From Bremia lactucae (Eukaryota > Oomycota > Peronosporomycetes > Peronosporales > Peronosporaceae), in contig NC_090623.1 of assembly GCF_004359215.1 (NCBI RefSeq), positions 446,688 to 510,687 on the forward strand: 64,000 nt of DNA, read 5' to 3'. Under the pieces are notes generated by a model that had not been told where the DNA came from, did not search any database, and was given only the letters and a program-made list of their open reading frames with translations. Made by a program: the position numbers and the translations under genes. This document shows positions 42,840 through 52,850 of the stretch, in pieces; the first letter of the stretch is position 1; each line of letters starts with the position of its first letter.

Positions 42840-44740
42840 TGCTATTTGCCGTATGCCCGGTGGATAGTCACGTTTAATGCGAGTTCTGTTGGGAAATTTT
42901 CATTCCTTGTGGTCTATCTGGACGACATCTGCATCTTTTCAGCTACACTGTAAGGTCACGCCTAACCCCTCGAGTGCTTTTAGAGTTCTTCGTGAGGTAA
43001 ACCGGTTCGTACATCGTGACAATGTAGGTTTGGCATGACCAAGGTAAGTTTTCTGGGACACACCGTGTCTTCTCACGGATTTTTCGTCGATATCTACAGG
43101 ATGTAAACAAAGGCAACGTGGCCAACTCCCACGTCTGTCAAAGAGCTGCATTGTTATTTTTATCTATGTGGGTACTATCTCGACTTAATCTTTCGGATTG
43201 CTCACATTATCCTACCGCTCAGTCGTCTTGATAAAAGAAATTCCTCCTGAACTTAGAGCCGGGAACAAGATGCCGCTTATAATCGTCTGAAACAAGCCTT
43301 GCAGACTGCACCTATTTTTAGGCTTCCTGATTTCTCAAGGCTATTTTTTTTACTCCTGACGAATCCGGCCGGAGCTTGCGTCGGCGGGGTCATCTCCCAA
43401 ATTTATGGCTGCAATGACCATCCGGTCGCCTTTTACTAAAAAATAGGCACACACGAACTCAGCTGTCCTACGTACGAGAAGGAGCTCTTAACAATTAAAA
43501 TGGGTATGGAATAGTAGCGCCGTTATCTTTATGGCCGTCACATCGATATTTACACGGACAGCAGCGCGTGTTCTTATTAAATGCATCATCCCAAAGTCTC
43601 CGCAAAGCTGACTCGATACGTGACGTCTCCGCTCAATTTGACTATTACATTACGCTACGGATTCCCTCAACGTCGTTGCCGTTGCCTTATCGCGCCTGCC
43701 CGGCGAGCGCAATCAACAAGTTGCCCAGGTGACACTTCATCCCTGCACGACATCATGCGCTTCGCGTAGCTTTCGTTTTTGTTCTCCACCCTCGACACCG
43801 GCTCTGCATGGGATGGAAAGCGGAGCCACACTTGTAATAAACATGTTCGCCGCGTCATCTGTTGAGCTGGCGCCAGAAACAAAAAAAATGTGATTTAGTA
43901 GGGTTATCACAAATGCCCCGAGCTTAGCACAGCATGTAGCACTGCCTTGCCTCGCAATAGTAACTTTGTCAAATCAGACGATCTCCTCTTCAGTAAGTCT
44001 TCAGATAGAGTCAAGCTACTTTGCATCCAAAATGACAATTGGCTGCGTACTCGAATTATCTCGAAATGCCATGATTCACCAATAATAGAGCATCCTAGGA
44101 ATTGCCGCACATTCTGCGCATCGCCCAGTGGTGTACTTATGGAAAACGATGTGACAAGATATCAAGAATTATGTGTAGTCATGTGAAAATTCTACGCGTT
44201 GGAAGCACGACGGTTGGCTTCTGATGCCGATTTTAATTCCAGAACAACGTTAGCAAATAGTAACGATGGACTTTATCACAAGGTTCCTTAAGTCGGAAGG
44301 ACTTGATGCTATTATAATCATCGACTACGTATGCCGCTTTGCACGCAAACGACGAAACAACGGATGTTACAAAGTATTTTTTCGACACTGTCGTACGTCA
44401 TCATGGGTTGCCGGAAGTCAATATTATTGACATAGACAGCGAGTTCACTTCGAACTTCTGGAAATCCATGAAGAATATAATGGGAACTAAACATAACATG
44501 GCCACATCTCATCGAGCTTAAGCAGACGGCCTAACGGAAAGGCTGAATTTGATTACTGATAACAACCTTCGATGCATGATATCTTACTCAAAACGGCATA
44601 GACAGTCGAATATGTCTATGCCACGCTTGCCAGTGTATCCACCGGGTTCTCGCCGTTCGAAATCGACACAGACAGCAAGGAGCGAGCTGTGTGGAATTAA
44701 ACGATCAATTTACAGGCACAGACAAAAATATATCTAAACA
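42840..44740 (+). pseudogene. Degenerate gypsy pol (RT, RNase H, integrase) on the plus strand
   Basis: The order on plus is an RT catalytic area (YLDD-like, DDICIFSA near 42920-42945), an RT thumb with FLGHTVSSHGF (about 43055-43085), RNase H text near 43360-43480 (SYVREKELLT-like), and a decayed integrase at 44260-44740: FARKRRNNG, VVRHHGLPEVNIIDIDSEFT with catalytic Asp, and NMATSHRA followed by a stop. Many stops and frame changes; the oldest-looking pol in the window. Orientation is opposite to the neighbouring fragments. Confidence 0.65.
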
Positions 44741-44999
44741 CGTTAAAGTAATCGCAGAAAAGAAACAGAAGCTTATTCGGGTAGCTAGAAATAATCTGCT
44801 CTGAGCATAAGAAACGCAATAGAAGAATAACGATAAAATCCGTCGCGTTTACTAGATTGTATTCAAGCACAGAGATCTCGTCATGGTAGATACAAGTCGT
44901 ATTCCACTTGCACAAGCCGCAAAGAAATCCACGACTGACAATGCCAAGACTGGTGCCTCTATAAGCGATTCCTTCACTGATGAGAATGCATCTTCTTGA
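44741..44999. other. Unassigned repeat-derived spacer
   Basis: A stretch between two pol relics pointing towards each other. I see no gene, LTR end or repeat that I can support here. Confidence 0.5.
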
Positions 45000-46732
45000 T
45001 CTTTCAACCAAACTCATTATGCGTCCTTTTTAAGGAGGTCAGATGGTTTCGTTTTCTTCGTATAATTCTTGCTATACGTATGCAGGTAATTAGCGAGCCT
45101 TAGGAGTTGGCGCAAATCCTTCACATGCCGCGGGACTGGCCATTCCTTTACCAATTTATTATGTCTGGACCTGCATTGTACCTACAATGCAGCCCAGCAC
45201 AGGTATCCCGGGGACCTCTGTAACGCACATTTGCAAGTTGACGTAAAATTGGGCGTTCTCCGGAGTCTAGCCACGTAAATGACGCTTGTGCCTCCTCAAC
45301 TCTACTGTGCACAAACACATCGTCAAAGGAATGGGGACACGGCGCTGACGCATCACGTGAGCCAACAATTGGTTGAATGTCGCTGGTGCGGTTTGATACC
45401 TTGAGGACTCCCGAAACATAACGCTTGCTTCCAGCTGTAATGTTAACATCGGACTCTCTCATGAGTACCTGATAGTAGCCATCCTTCAAATCCAACGCGG
45501 AAAAGATAGTTGACTTTCCCATGGAGTTCAAGAAGACATCTTTCCGCGGGATTGGCGTTTGCGCCGGTATGGTCGCCGTGTTCAGCTTATTGTAAGCATG
45601 AACCACGCGCCATCCACCTGTGGCTTTACGCACACAAAAGGTCGGGCTGCAGTGAGGCGATTTGCTCTCACGCACATGTCCCGCCTTGGCTCGCTTGTCG
45701 AAGAACTCATCGATACAATCGACTTATTCTTTCGGCAACGGCCGTTGCCTTGTCACACATTACTTGGTGCCCGGTTCGAGATCAATTCCGTACCCGATGT
45801 CACTATCTGCTGGTAGGTGGCTCGGCACTTCTTCTGGGAACAAATCACGATATTTCCACAGAACCTCAAAGAACGGACTGTCTCTCAAGGCATCCCAGCC
45901 TTGAGCAGCGAACCGTTTATTTTGTCCGTTTCTAGGACGCTCTCGTCCATTGTGGACGATGAGCAAGAGTCCACCAAGCTCTCTTCTAGAACTGGTGTGA
46001 CTATTTCGTAGATCTTCTTTTCTTTAATTCCGCAAGGACCAGATCCCACAACATCTCCGGAAGTTTACTATCACGTCGTCAGATTTAAAGACTTGTTGGA
46101 GCACCTCAACTGAGGATGCCTCCGCAATTTTATCTTTGACGGCCTCGACCACCTCGTTCGAAGGCCCGTCCTCTTAATTAGGAACTAATCCAAGGCCTCT
46201 CGTTTAGACGTGCCTTTGATCGTCCTAATATGTCTGGTACTCGCTCTTTGAGTCACCACGACCTTTGACTGGGAAGCGGGTCCCTGCTCTCCTGGCTAAT
46301 GCACCCATTCCAGCCGCACCAGGCTCTAGGCACTGTGCCGGAATCACGAGCTAGGTAGGGCCTTGTGTCACCTGACATTCAGTCGGTACACTTCCAACTA
46401 CACCAGGTTAGGGCTCTTGGTAGAATTTTGTGGCGTTTGACATCCCGTCAACGCACCCTCGACTGTGTTTGTCACGACATCAGTTGTATATGCCTTTCAC
46501 AGAAGCACATCCTTTCCGGTGTCCTGCGTAGAGCTTGCACTGTGCGTGTACGCCAGTCTATCCTTGGTTGGTGTTTTGCTAACCATGGCATGCCTAGTAT
46601 GAGGGCATACGGACTCTCCATTTCTAGCACTATGAAGTTCTCTTTACAAGAGAAGTCACTAAAGCTAAAGGCGAGTTCTACCTGAACTCCCTCAGACTTA
46701 ACGAGCGCGCCGTTCGCAAACCGAACGGTCGC
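45000..46732 (-). pseudogene. Gypsy pol fragment (protease, linker, RT) of another family
   Basis: The minus strand starts at the gap with the second half of a protease (46560-46732; YALILGMPWLAKHQPRIDW), passes through a linker, then frame 45760-45966 with DLFPEEVPSHLPADSDIGYG, and RT in frame 45148-45675: SPTFCVRKATGGWRVVHAYN, TIFSALDLKDGYYQVLMRES, and FDDVFVHSRVEEAQ, the catalytic box with His or Ser before FDD. A frameshift precedes the box. The sequence ends at about 45000 in the thumb. Gag and LTR should lie to the right, but the gap and an unrelated LTR follow. Confidence 0.72.
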
Positions 46733-46832
46733 NNNNNNNNNNNNNNNNNNNNNNNNNNNNNNNNNNNNNNNNNNNNNNNNNNNNNNNNNNNNNNNNNNNN
46801 NNNNNNNNNNNNNNNNNNNNNNNNNNNNNNNN
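46733..46832. other. Assembly gap (100 N)
   Basis: Exactly 100 N, the conventional size for a gap of unknown length. The left flank is protease of one family and the right flank is the first base of an A-type LTR, so the two sides may not be neighbours. Confidence 0.95.
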
Positions 46833-47281
46833 TGTAACGGGGCACTGCGACTTGTATTGTTTCAGTACAAGTCCACTTCACACTGCTTCAGTTGTGAGTG
46901 GTGCCCTTCGTTAGGTGACGTACACTGTACGTATAGAGGAAGACTTCTCTTAAGACAAGTTAACTTTAGAGTGTAAAATGAAAACTGTATTAATATAGTT
47001 AAGTGTCTCTTGATCTATCTTTGTAAATGCTGACTTAACTATAAACTAATACTAAACATGTAAATGAATTCTTATCTATCTTATCTTGTAACTCTCTTTG
47101 ATTACTTCTACAGCTGATTAGTCTGCGGAATAAATAGACATAATGGTCTATACCTATTTATGGATAAGAATTCAGGACATTACTATATAAAGTAATATCC
47201 TCCAAATTTTATCTAACTTTTAGATAATATTAATTAACAACCTTTTAGTGTTAATTTCATGTAACGATACACCCCGTTACA
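46833..47281 (-). repeat. Family A LTR (subfamily II), solo or cut by gap
   Basis: Plus strand TGTAACGGGGCACTGCG to CGATACACCCCGTTACA, 449 bp. The R/U5 part reads CAGCTGATTAGTCTGCGG, which is the version seen in the A5 3' LTR and not in A1, A2 or A4. No polypurine tract lies on its right, so if an element was attached it was to the left, inside the gap. Confidence 0.83.
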
Positions 47282-47991
47282 GATTCAGCCTGCCGTGTTG
47301 CCTGTGATGGGCAGTTTGCCACTATCAAACATCAAATTGCCATCGAACAATCAATTGCAGACATGCAGTTTGGGCCAATTTTTGCAGCAGTTATGGGGAA
47401 GATTTCAGTTGCAGGATTGAAGTCAACCTTTCAGCAGTTCAAATCGGGACTCTAAAATAGCAGGGACGCCTGTCAAGGTTTCCTCTCATCAAATCGTGGG
47501 TATCCTTGCAAGCACTGGTTCCGTGCAAGAGCAGCTGCACAACCAGCAATTTTATTCTTTGCTGAGGATTCCGATGTACACTGGTAGTTGGTGCAGCTAT
47601 GTCGTGCAGTACCAGCAATAGCAGCAGAACTGCAAACTGAGGGTGCTCTTGGGTGGGTTCAGGAAGAGTACAACAATGCATCCATCTACCGCCAAAGGGT
47701 GATCCTAGATCATATGCCACCTTGCCAACAGTCATTGTCCTCAATCCTGCTGTGCTACGCGGCCGCGGCCGTCCTGTAGGTTTCTTGGGGAGACCGCAAT
47801 CTGCCACCGCTACCTCTACCTCTACACAGAACGATACCTCGCAGTTTGAGGTAGTTGAGGCATCTGTTAGACCCTCGAGAAGATGTGGAAGGTGCCGTCA
47901 GCCTGGTCACAATGCTCGACGTTGCCGGCAACCTCCCGCACCTCCTCCCGCACCTCCCGTACCTCCTGCCGCAACTCCCGCATCTCTCTGA
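47282..47991 (+). pseudogene. MULE-like transposase C-terminal fragment
   Basis: Plus-strand reading in shifted frames: the first part gives IEQSIADMQFGPIFAAVMGK, then after frameshifts the frame 47653-47991 has TVIVLNPAVLRGRGRPVGF and the zinc knuckle CGRCRQPGHNARRC (CX2CX4HX4C), then a Pro/Ala-rich tail with a stop at 47989-47991. The GRGRP step followed by a C-terminal zinc knuckle is typical of Mutator-like (MULE/FAR1-type) transposases. The N-terminal and catalytic parts are missing, and the left end is set by the LTR. Confidence 0.55.
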
Positions 47992-48235
47992 TACTGAAGA
48001 AGATAGATAGACTATAACTCAAATAATAATTAATATGAAATGGTTTTCTGGTGGTGGCATTATTTTTTTTTTATAATTTGGTGGTTCCAGCCTACCACAG
48101 GCCTCGAAAATGAGCTTAGGGGTTCTACATAGACAGGATGAGTGATGGTTAGCCAAAGGTGAGTACTGGTTAGCGGCCCCCATAAAACATATACTAAAAT
48201 GATAAATGAAGCAAAAATATGCCAAATAATAAAAA

Positions 48236-49083
48236 CTAAGAAATTTATACCAAAACAATTAATATAAAACAATATTTCACGCATGTATAATATACGTACG
48301 AGTATACACAAGCTTGGGATCATGAAGAGATATGATTGAAGGCGTCGCTATTCAGCTTTACTATAGAGCGAAGGAAACTACAAACTTGTATTATATCATT
48401 CGCATTGATTTTTATACATGTATTATGTTTTATGGCGAGGAAAATCCAGTTTTGGATGAAAAAACTCAAATTTTTGTGCACTATGTACTAGAGATAACGA
48501 ATCATATAATCATGCGTCCCTGCTCGGGCACATCCTTCGATAATGACCAAATTGGTGGCACATTCCACACTTTCTGGTTTGATGCTTTTCAATTCTTTCA
48601 GTTGTTGTTGTGATGGGTTCCGCTTCTTCTTTGGGTGCCCTCTTTTTTAAATAGATGGAACGTTGCGCACACCTCTTGTAAGGACACCTTTAAGTATAAT
48701 CGGCAATATTTTCTCTTCGGTTCTTTCAGAATTATACATATCGCAGCATTAAAGATCATGAAATATTGAAACACGATATGTGTCAGATATCGTCTGAACA
48801 GCAGAAAACGAAATGGAACAGTCTTACAGAGTCTTTACCTACTCGAAAATTTATTAATTACGTGACTAGATTGAAGCATGCTGTAACTCCGATGCCAAGT
48901 TTCTATGAATAACAACGACTTCAATCCATATCTCTACATGATACCTTCTCTGCCTCATGGCTAAGATCAAGTGTAGCATATCTCTTCATGGTCCCAAGCT
49001 TGTGTATACTCGTAAGTATATTATACAGAAGTAATATTTTTTAATTAATTTATTAGTTGTTTTGGTATATTCTTTTTGTTCCC
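48236..49083. mobile_element. Palindromic element with arms of about 100 bp (non-autonomous DNA transposon?)
   Basis: The left arm (48236-48353) and right arm (48907-49083) are imperfect inverted repeats. Both include CGAGTATACACAAGCTTGGG (left 48299-48318, in reverse on the right), AGAGATATG, and an outer TATACCAAAACAA stretch. The 550-bp core has a small frame (48332-48613) with no recognised domain. The outer ends are imprecise, so target duplications could not be judged. The right arm is interrupted by a 41-nt insertion derived from U2 snRNA. Confidence 0.65.
48936..48976 (+). ncRNA. U2 snRNA 5'-end fragment (retrocopy), 36 nt plus 5-nt leader
   Basis: From 48941 the sequence reads ATACCTTCTCTGCC then TCATGGCTAAGATCAAGTGT and AG, which is the 5' end of U2 snRNA (consensus start AUACCUU, GGCUAAGAUCAAGUGUAG). 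It stops inside the branch-site recognition sequence (GUAGUA). It is flanked by the 9-mer CATATCTCT on both sides (48927-48935 and 48977-48985). The opposite arm of the palindromic element (48321-48345) has one 9-mer and no insert. This is a fragment, not a functional U2 gene. Confidence 0.75.
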
Positions 49084-49301
49084 TTTACTAAATGTTGAAT
49101 AATAATTTCTTGAAACCGCGACCTAGACAAATAATCTATCATTTCGGTTCAGAAGAACATTGTACTTCTAGCTTTACGTTGAAAAAATTGTGCAAGATAA
49201 TTGCGCTGCTGTCATAACTCACGGCTTACTTTACGTTAAATTGGCTTTGCCGAAGCCTTGTAGCTCCATGTGCTCCGCGACGTGCACATTCAGAAGATGA
49301 C
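49084..49301. other. Spacer between palindromic element and A4
   Basis: About 220 bp without coding features, ending at the TGTAACGGCG start of the A4 LTR. Confidence 0.5.
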
Positions 49302-49719
49302 TGTAACGGCGCACTGCCGACTTGTACTGCTTCAGTACAAGTCCACTTTGCACTGCCTCAGTGCGAGTGGTGCCTCTCGTCACTTCATGTAAATAAGTAC
49401 GTCTCTCTTCAAAACACTAGCTCTAAAGAGGATTAAAAGTAAACTGTATTAATGAATTGAGGTTCTTCTTGTCTATCTACTTAATACTAACTTAATTATA
49501 AACTAATACAAAACATTTACTAAAAGTCTTATCTGTCTTTCTCTTTGCGCGCGTCCAGCGCTGACTCGACCGCGCAGAAAGTCGATGAAATGGTCTATAT
49601 CTACCAATGGATAAGTTTTTAGAATATTATCATGTAAAGTAATATTATTCAAATGTTATCTACTTTGTAGATAATATATTAATTAACAACCTTTAAGTAT
49701 TAATTTTAACCCCGTTCCA
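49302..49719 (-). repeat. 3' LTR of A4, family A (subfamily I)
   Basis: TGTAACGGCGCACTGCC to TTAACCCCGTTCCA; about 418 bp. Lacks the short CGTTACA hairpin end seen in A1 and has TTCCA for TTACA, so the end is mutated. Contains GCGCGCGTCCAGCGCTGACT of subfamily I. Confidence 0.8.
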
Positions 49720-49837
49720 TCATCATTCCCTTAAACGCCAATCACTCTGACTGTCATTGGGTAGAGTGGTCACTATAAGACCACTTTATCAAAAACGATG
49801 TTGATTGGTCAGAACCATTTTTTTTTAATTCTATAGA

Positions 49838-50526
49838 ATGGTTAACAAGTCCATGCGGTATGCGAATAGTGCGACGCCTTCAGCTGCGGTTCATGCAGCC
49901 GCGGGTGACGCATTATTGTCTCTTGCGGCAGACGTTCCGTCTGCCGTAATGTCGTCTTTTCCCTCAACCTTAAATGCGGGTGCACGTGGTGATACAACAT
50001 GTGAATGCGACCCCTCTTTGGAGGTCAACTACGAATGCGAGTCTGACGAAACGGCCGACTCGGGCAGAATAGAACAGTCGCCTGATCATCGTCAGGTGGC
50101 TGACTATAAGCCCTCGAATGAGGGGGCTCATTCGAGTAGAGGTACTGGTCGCATTCGCTACAGCATGTTCGGTTCCGACGATGAGGATGATTCCTCATCG
50201 CCAGCACCGTCTCCCGTGCCGTCACCCGCATATATTTTGTGCGTGGTGATGACGATGGCGTAAACGATCGTAATAAAAGTTCTTGTGGTACCCCTACTTC
50301 AGTGGGTACCACTCAGGGGATCGTTGACACTAAATTGTATCGTCTCGCCCCTGAGAAGAAGCCGTGGCTTTGCCCGAAAAGCTAATTAATAGCTTGTCTG
50401 GAGAGACTACTCCTCACAATAAATATCCTTTATTTATTGCGACTAAGCTACATGGCCTTGATCCCAGCGCGAAGAACTTTCGCGCTGAGGAAGATTTCTA
50501 TCTCGATGCTTTTCTAAAGCATCGAT
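49838..50526 (+). pseudogene. Antisense ORF of family A (A4 copy), best preserved N-terminal half
   Basis: It starts 119 bp inside the LTR. The first 141 codons are open: MVNKSMRYANSATPSAAVHA, an Ala-rich part, EVNYECESDETADSGR, and FGSDDEDDSSSPAPSPVPSP. A frameshift at about 50240 leads on, and another near 50370, into PEKLINSLSGETTPHNKYP, FIATKLHGLDPSAKNFRAEE and DFYLDAFLKHR, at the gap. Matches A1 in the same order. The acidic Ser/Pro N-terminus followed by a basic helical part recalls nuclear or transcription-linked proteins, but that is only impression. Confidence 0.6.
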
Positions 50527-50626
50527 NNNNNNNNNNNNNNNNNNNNNNNNNNNNNNNNNNNNNNNNNNNNNNNNNNNNNNNNNNNNNNNNNNNNNNNNNN
50601 NNNNNNNNNNNNNNNNNNNNNNNNNN
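50527..50626. other. Assembly gap (100 N)
   Basis: Exactly 100 N. The left flank ends in a 9-bp hairpin (CGATGCTTT, TCT, AAAGCATCG), and the right flank is RNase H of a different family. Confidence 0.95.
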
Positions 50627-51660
50627 TTCATAACAAGGAACTCTTTGTCATGAACTGGGTAGTTCTTTTCCGCAGCTTTAAGCTTTTTAGACTCGAACGC
50701 AATAACACGTTGATGCCCATCAACATCTGTTTGTAACAGAGCACTGCCAATGGCAAAATCTGATGCGTCAAAGACGATACTGAAAGGCCAATTTGGGTTT
50801 GGCAGTACCAGAATCGGGGCATGGATAAGACTACCCTTAACTGCTCGAAAAGCATTATTTTCGGTGCTAGTCCAGCACCATTCTATATCTTTCTTTAGGA
50901 GTTTAGATAATGGCCTAGCCATATCAGCGTAATTTTTGCTATATTTGTGTAAATAATTGGCGAGACCCAACCACTTAAGCAAATCCTTTTGGTTTTTAGG
51001 AACCGGCCAATCTACTATGGCTTTTACCTTAGCGGAATCGCTCTAAGGCATCGCTTTCCAATGAAGTTTTCTAAAGAAGGAATTTCGTCTGCGCCAAAAA
51101 TGCATTTAGATGCATTGGCATACAATTTTTTTGTGCGCATGCATTCGAGCACTGCTCGCAAATGGTCTAAATGGTTTTCCATATCCGACCGACCCTGCTC
51201 CGCACGACTATGGACAAAAATGTCATCGAAATAAGTCTGTGCATAACCTCGATGAGGGCGAAACAGTTGCGTCACTAGACGATTAAATGTTGCCGGGGCG
51301 TTGGAAAGCCATTGTGGAAAACCAGCCACTCCCATTACATGCCGCTTTGGGTGCTAACCGCTGTAAGCGGGATATCACTAGCTCGCATAAGCACTTGGTA
51401 GTAACCATTGACTAAGTCCAATGCACTGTACATTGTACATCCCACCATATTGTTCTAAAGAACATCTTTTCTAGGAATGGGGGTTTGGGCTGGTATAGTG
51501 GCAGCCTTAAGCTTATTATAAGCATGTACAATGCGCCATTTACCATTTGGCTTTTTGACACAAAAATGTCGGTGTCGAATGAGGAGATTTGTTCTCTCGT
51601 AACATTTCAGCCTCGTGCTTTGCATGGAAGAAATCGTCAATGACGTCACACTGCTCCTTT
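50627..51660 (-). pseudogene. Reverse transcriptase and RNase H start of C2
   Basis: Frame 51024-51335 has NAPATFNRLVTQLFRPHRGY then QTYFDDIFVHSRAEQG with the catalytic YFDD. A frameshift near 51030 leads to frame 50443-50982, with LKWLGLANYLHKYSKNYADM and PFSIVFDASDFAIGSALLQT, the RNase H start with its first Asp. The fingers (51455-51649) include KKPNGKWRIVHAYNKLKAAT. Confidence 0.8.
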
Positions 51661-52600
51661 GGTAAAAGCCATTGTTCTTGTGACACAGTATTTGGTTCCC
51701 ATTACTAAGTCAATTTCATGATGAACACTTCTATCCGGAGCTAAAACAGATGGTGGGTTATTACATACCTTATCTTGGAATTCCTTAATTAAGGAATAAA
51801 AAGGATCCGTAGGATCTTCCAGGATCGGTGACCCATTTCGCGCACAAAGTGCACCTTTTGTGTCATCCAGGACAGCTTCGTCTAGAAGTGACGATGAGTT
51901 TAACTCAACCATAGGTCGAATGACCATCATTTCAGATAAGTCACCAGTTTTTAAGACTCGACCGCACTCATCAATAGACATTTCGTCTAGCTCTAAAAGA
52001 GCATGTAACGAGAGGATTGCCGCAAGGCTTACTTCCCCCTCAATGTTACCGGTTACGCCATTTACAAGCGTATGTACTTGCTCACTCGTATCACTTTGTG
52101 AGGGTATACACGCTTCGTGTCCATCCTGTCTTGGAGTGAAGATGAAGACAATACGCCTTTTAGAGGCCGGGACATTCACGTCCCCAGGGTTTTCAGCCTG
52201 TATTGGTTCTATACAAGACATGGTGTCTAATTTGACATCCGATAAAGAGTTAAAAAACTCAACTTCCTTATCCAGCGAACGTTTACGTGTCGCCTCACGT
52301 GCATTAGGAGGATTTGACCCAAAATGCCCTGGCGAACCGCCAATAGTGTCACTATTGACACTTAGGATGGTGCCACCTCGGCCGACCATACTCGGTGGAC
52401 TTAGACGTGCCACTCCACGTATCTCAGGGATATTGCACGCTGCTTTCAGCATTTAGTGAATCGTTAGTATAGCGAGTGTTACTCGACGAAGTACGTGCCG
52501 TTTTACTTATTTCTGCTCAGTCGGGCTCAAAATTAATGTTTTTAACATTAGAGTTTATTAACTCAGACATGCCAATGTCTAAAACAGTGACAGACTCATT
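51646..52600 (-). pseudogene. Protease-RT linker of C2
   Basis: An open frame of 268 codons on minus, 51646-52452, the longest intact piece of C2. It holds NSDTIGGSPGHFGSNPPNAR, GEVSLAAILSLHALLELDEM and FYSLIKEFQDKVCNNPPSVL and then enters RT with VMGTKYCVTRTMAF. This segment is longer and more acidic than in family A. Starts with an internal Met; the true polyprotein start is in gag. Confidence 0.75.
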
Positions 52601-52850
52601 CTTGGTATGGCCTGGCTAGAACATCATGAACCGAATTAGTAATATTTATTGTGAGGAGTAGCTTCTCCAGACAAGCTATTGATAAGCCTTTCTGGCAAAA
52701 GCCACGGCTTCTTTTCAGGGGCGAGATGAGACATTTTACTGTCTTCACTCCCCTGACCGTGGATCAATTGGAAGTCTAAGACCTTAGGCGCCACGCGCAA
52801 TATTCCTAGCAAAGTTTTGGAGAGTCATGGACCCACCTTTGCTAGGCAAC
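52601..52850. other. Inverted protease segment with an embedded family A fragment
   Basis: Relative to C1 (38766-38894) this segment runs in reverse: CTTGGTATGGCCTGGCTAGA at 52601 faces the C1 text CTAACCAGGCCATACCAAGG, and CCTTTGCTAGGCAAC at its right end faces GTTGCCTAGCAAAGG. In the middle (52640-52764) lies a piece of the family A antisense frame, in reverse (it decodes on minus as PEKKPWLLPE-like and LINSLSGE). The inversion destroys the protease end. Confidence 0.72.

Larger units (their letters stand above)
49302..50526 (-). mobile_element. Gypsy element A4, 3' end only (minus strand), cut by gap
   Basis: Left LTR (49302-49719), purine-rich tract on the sense strand beside it (ending AAGGGAATGATGA), and then the antisense frame up to the gap. 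To the right of the gap the sequence is from family C, so A4 is lost there. This copy has the best preserved antisense N-terminus in the window. Confidence 0.8.

Noticed and set aside
47439..47807. Minus-strand 122-codon frame over the MULE-like tail
   Set aside because: The plus strand carries a zinc knuckle and the GRGRP step; the minus frame has nothing recognisable.
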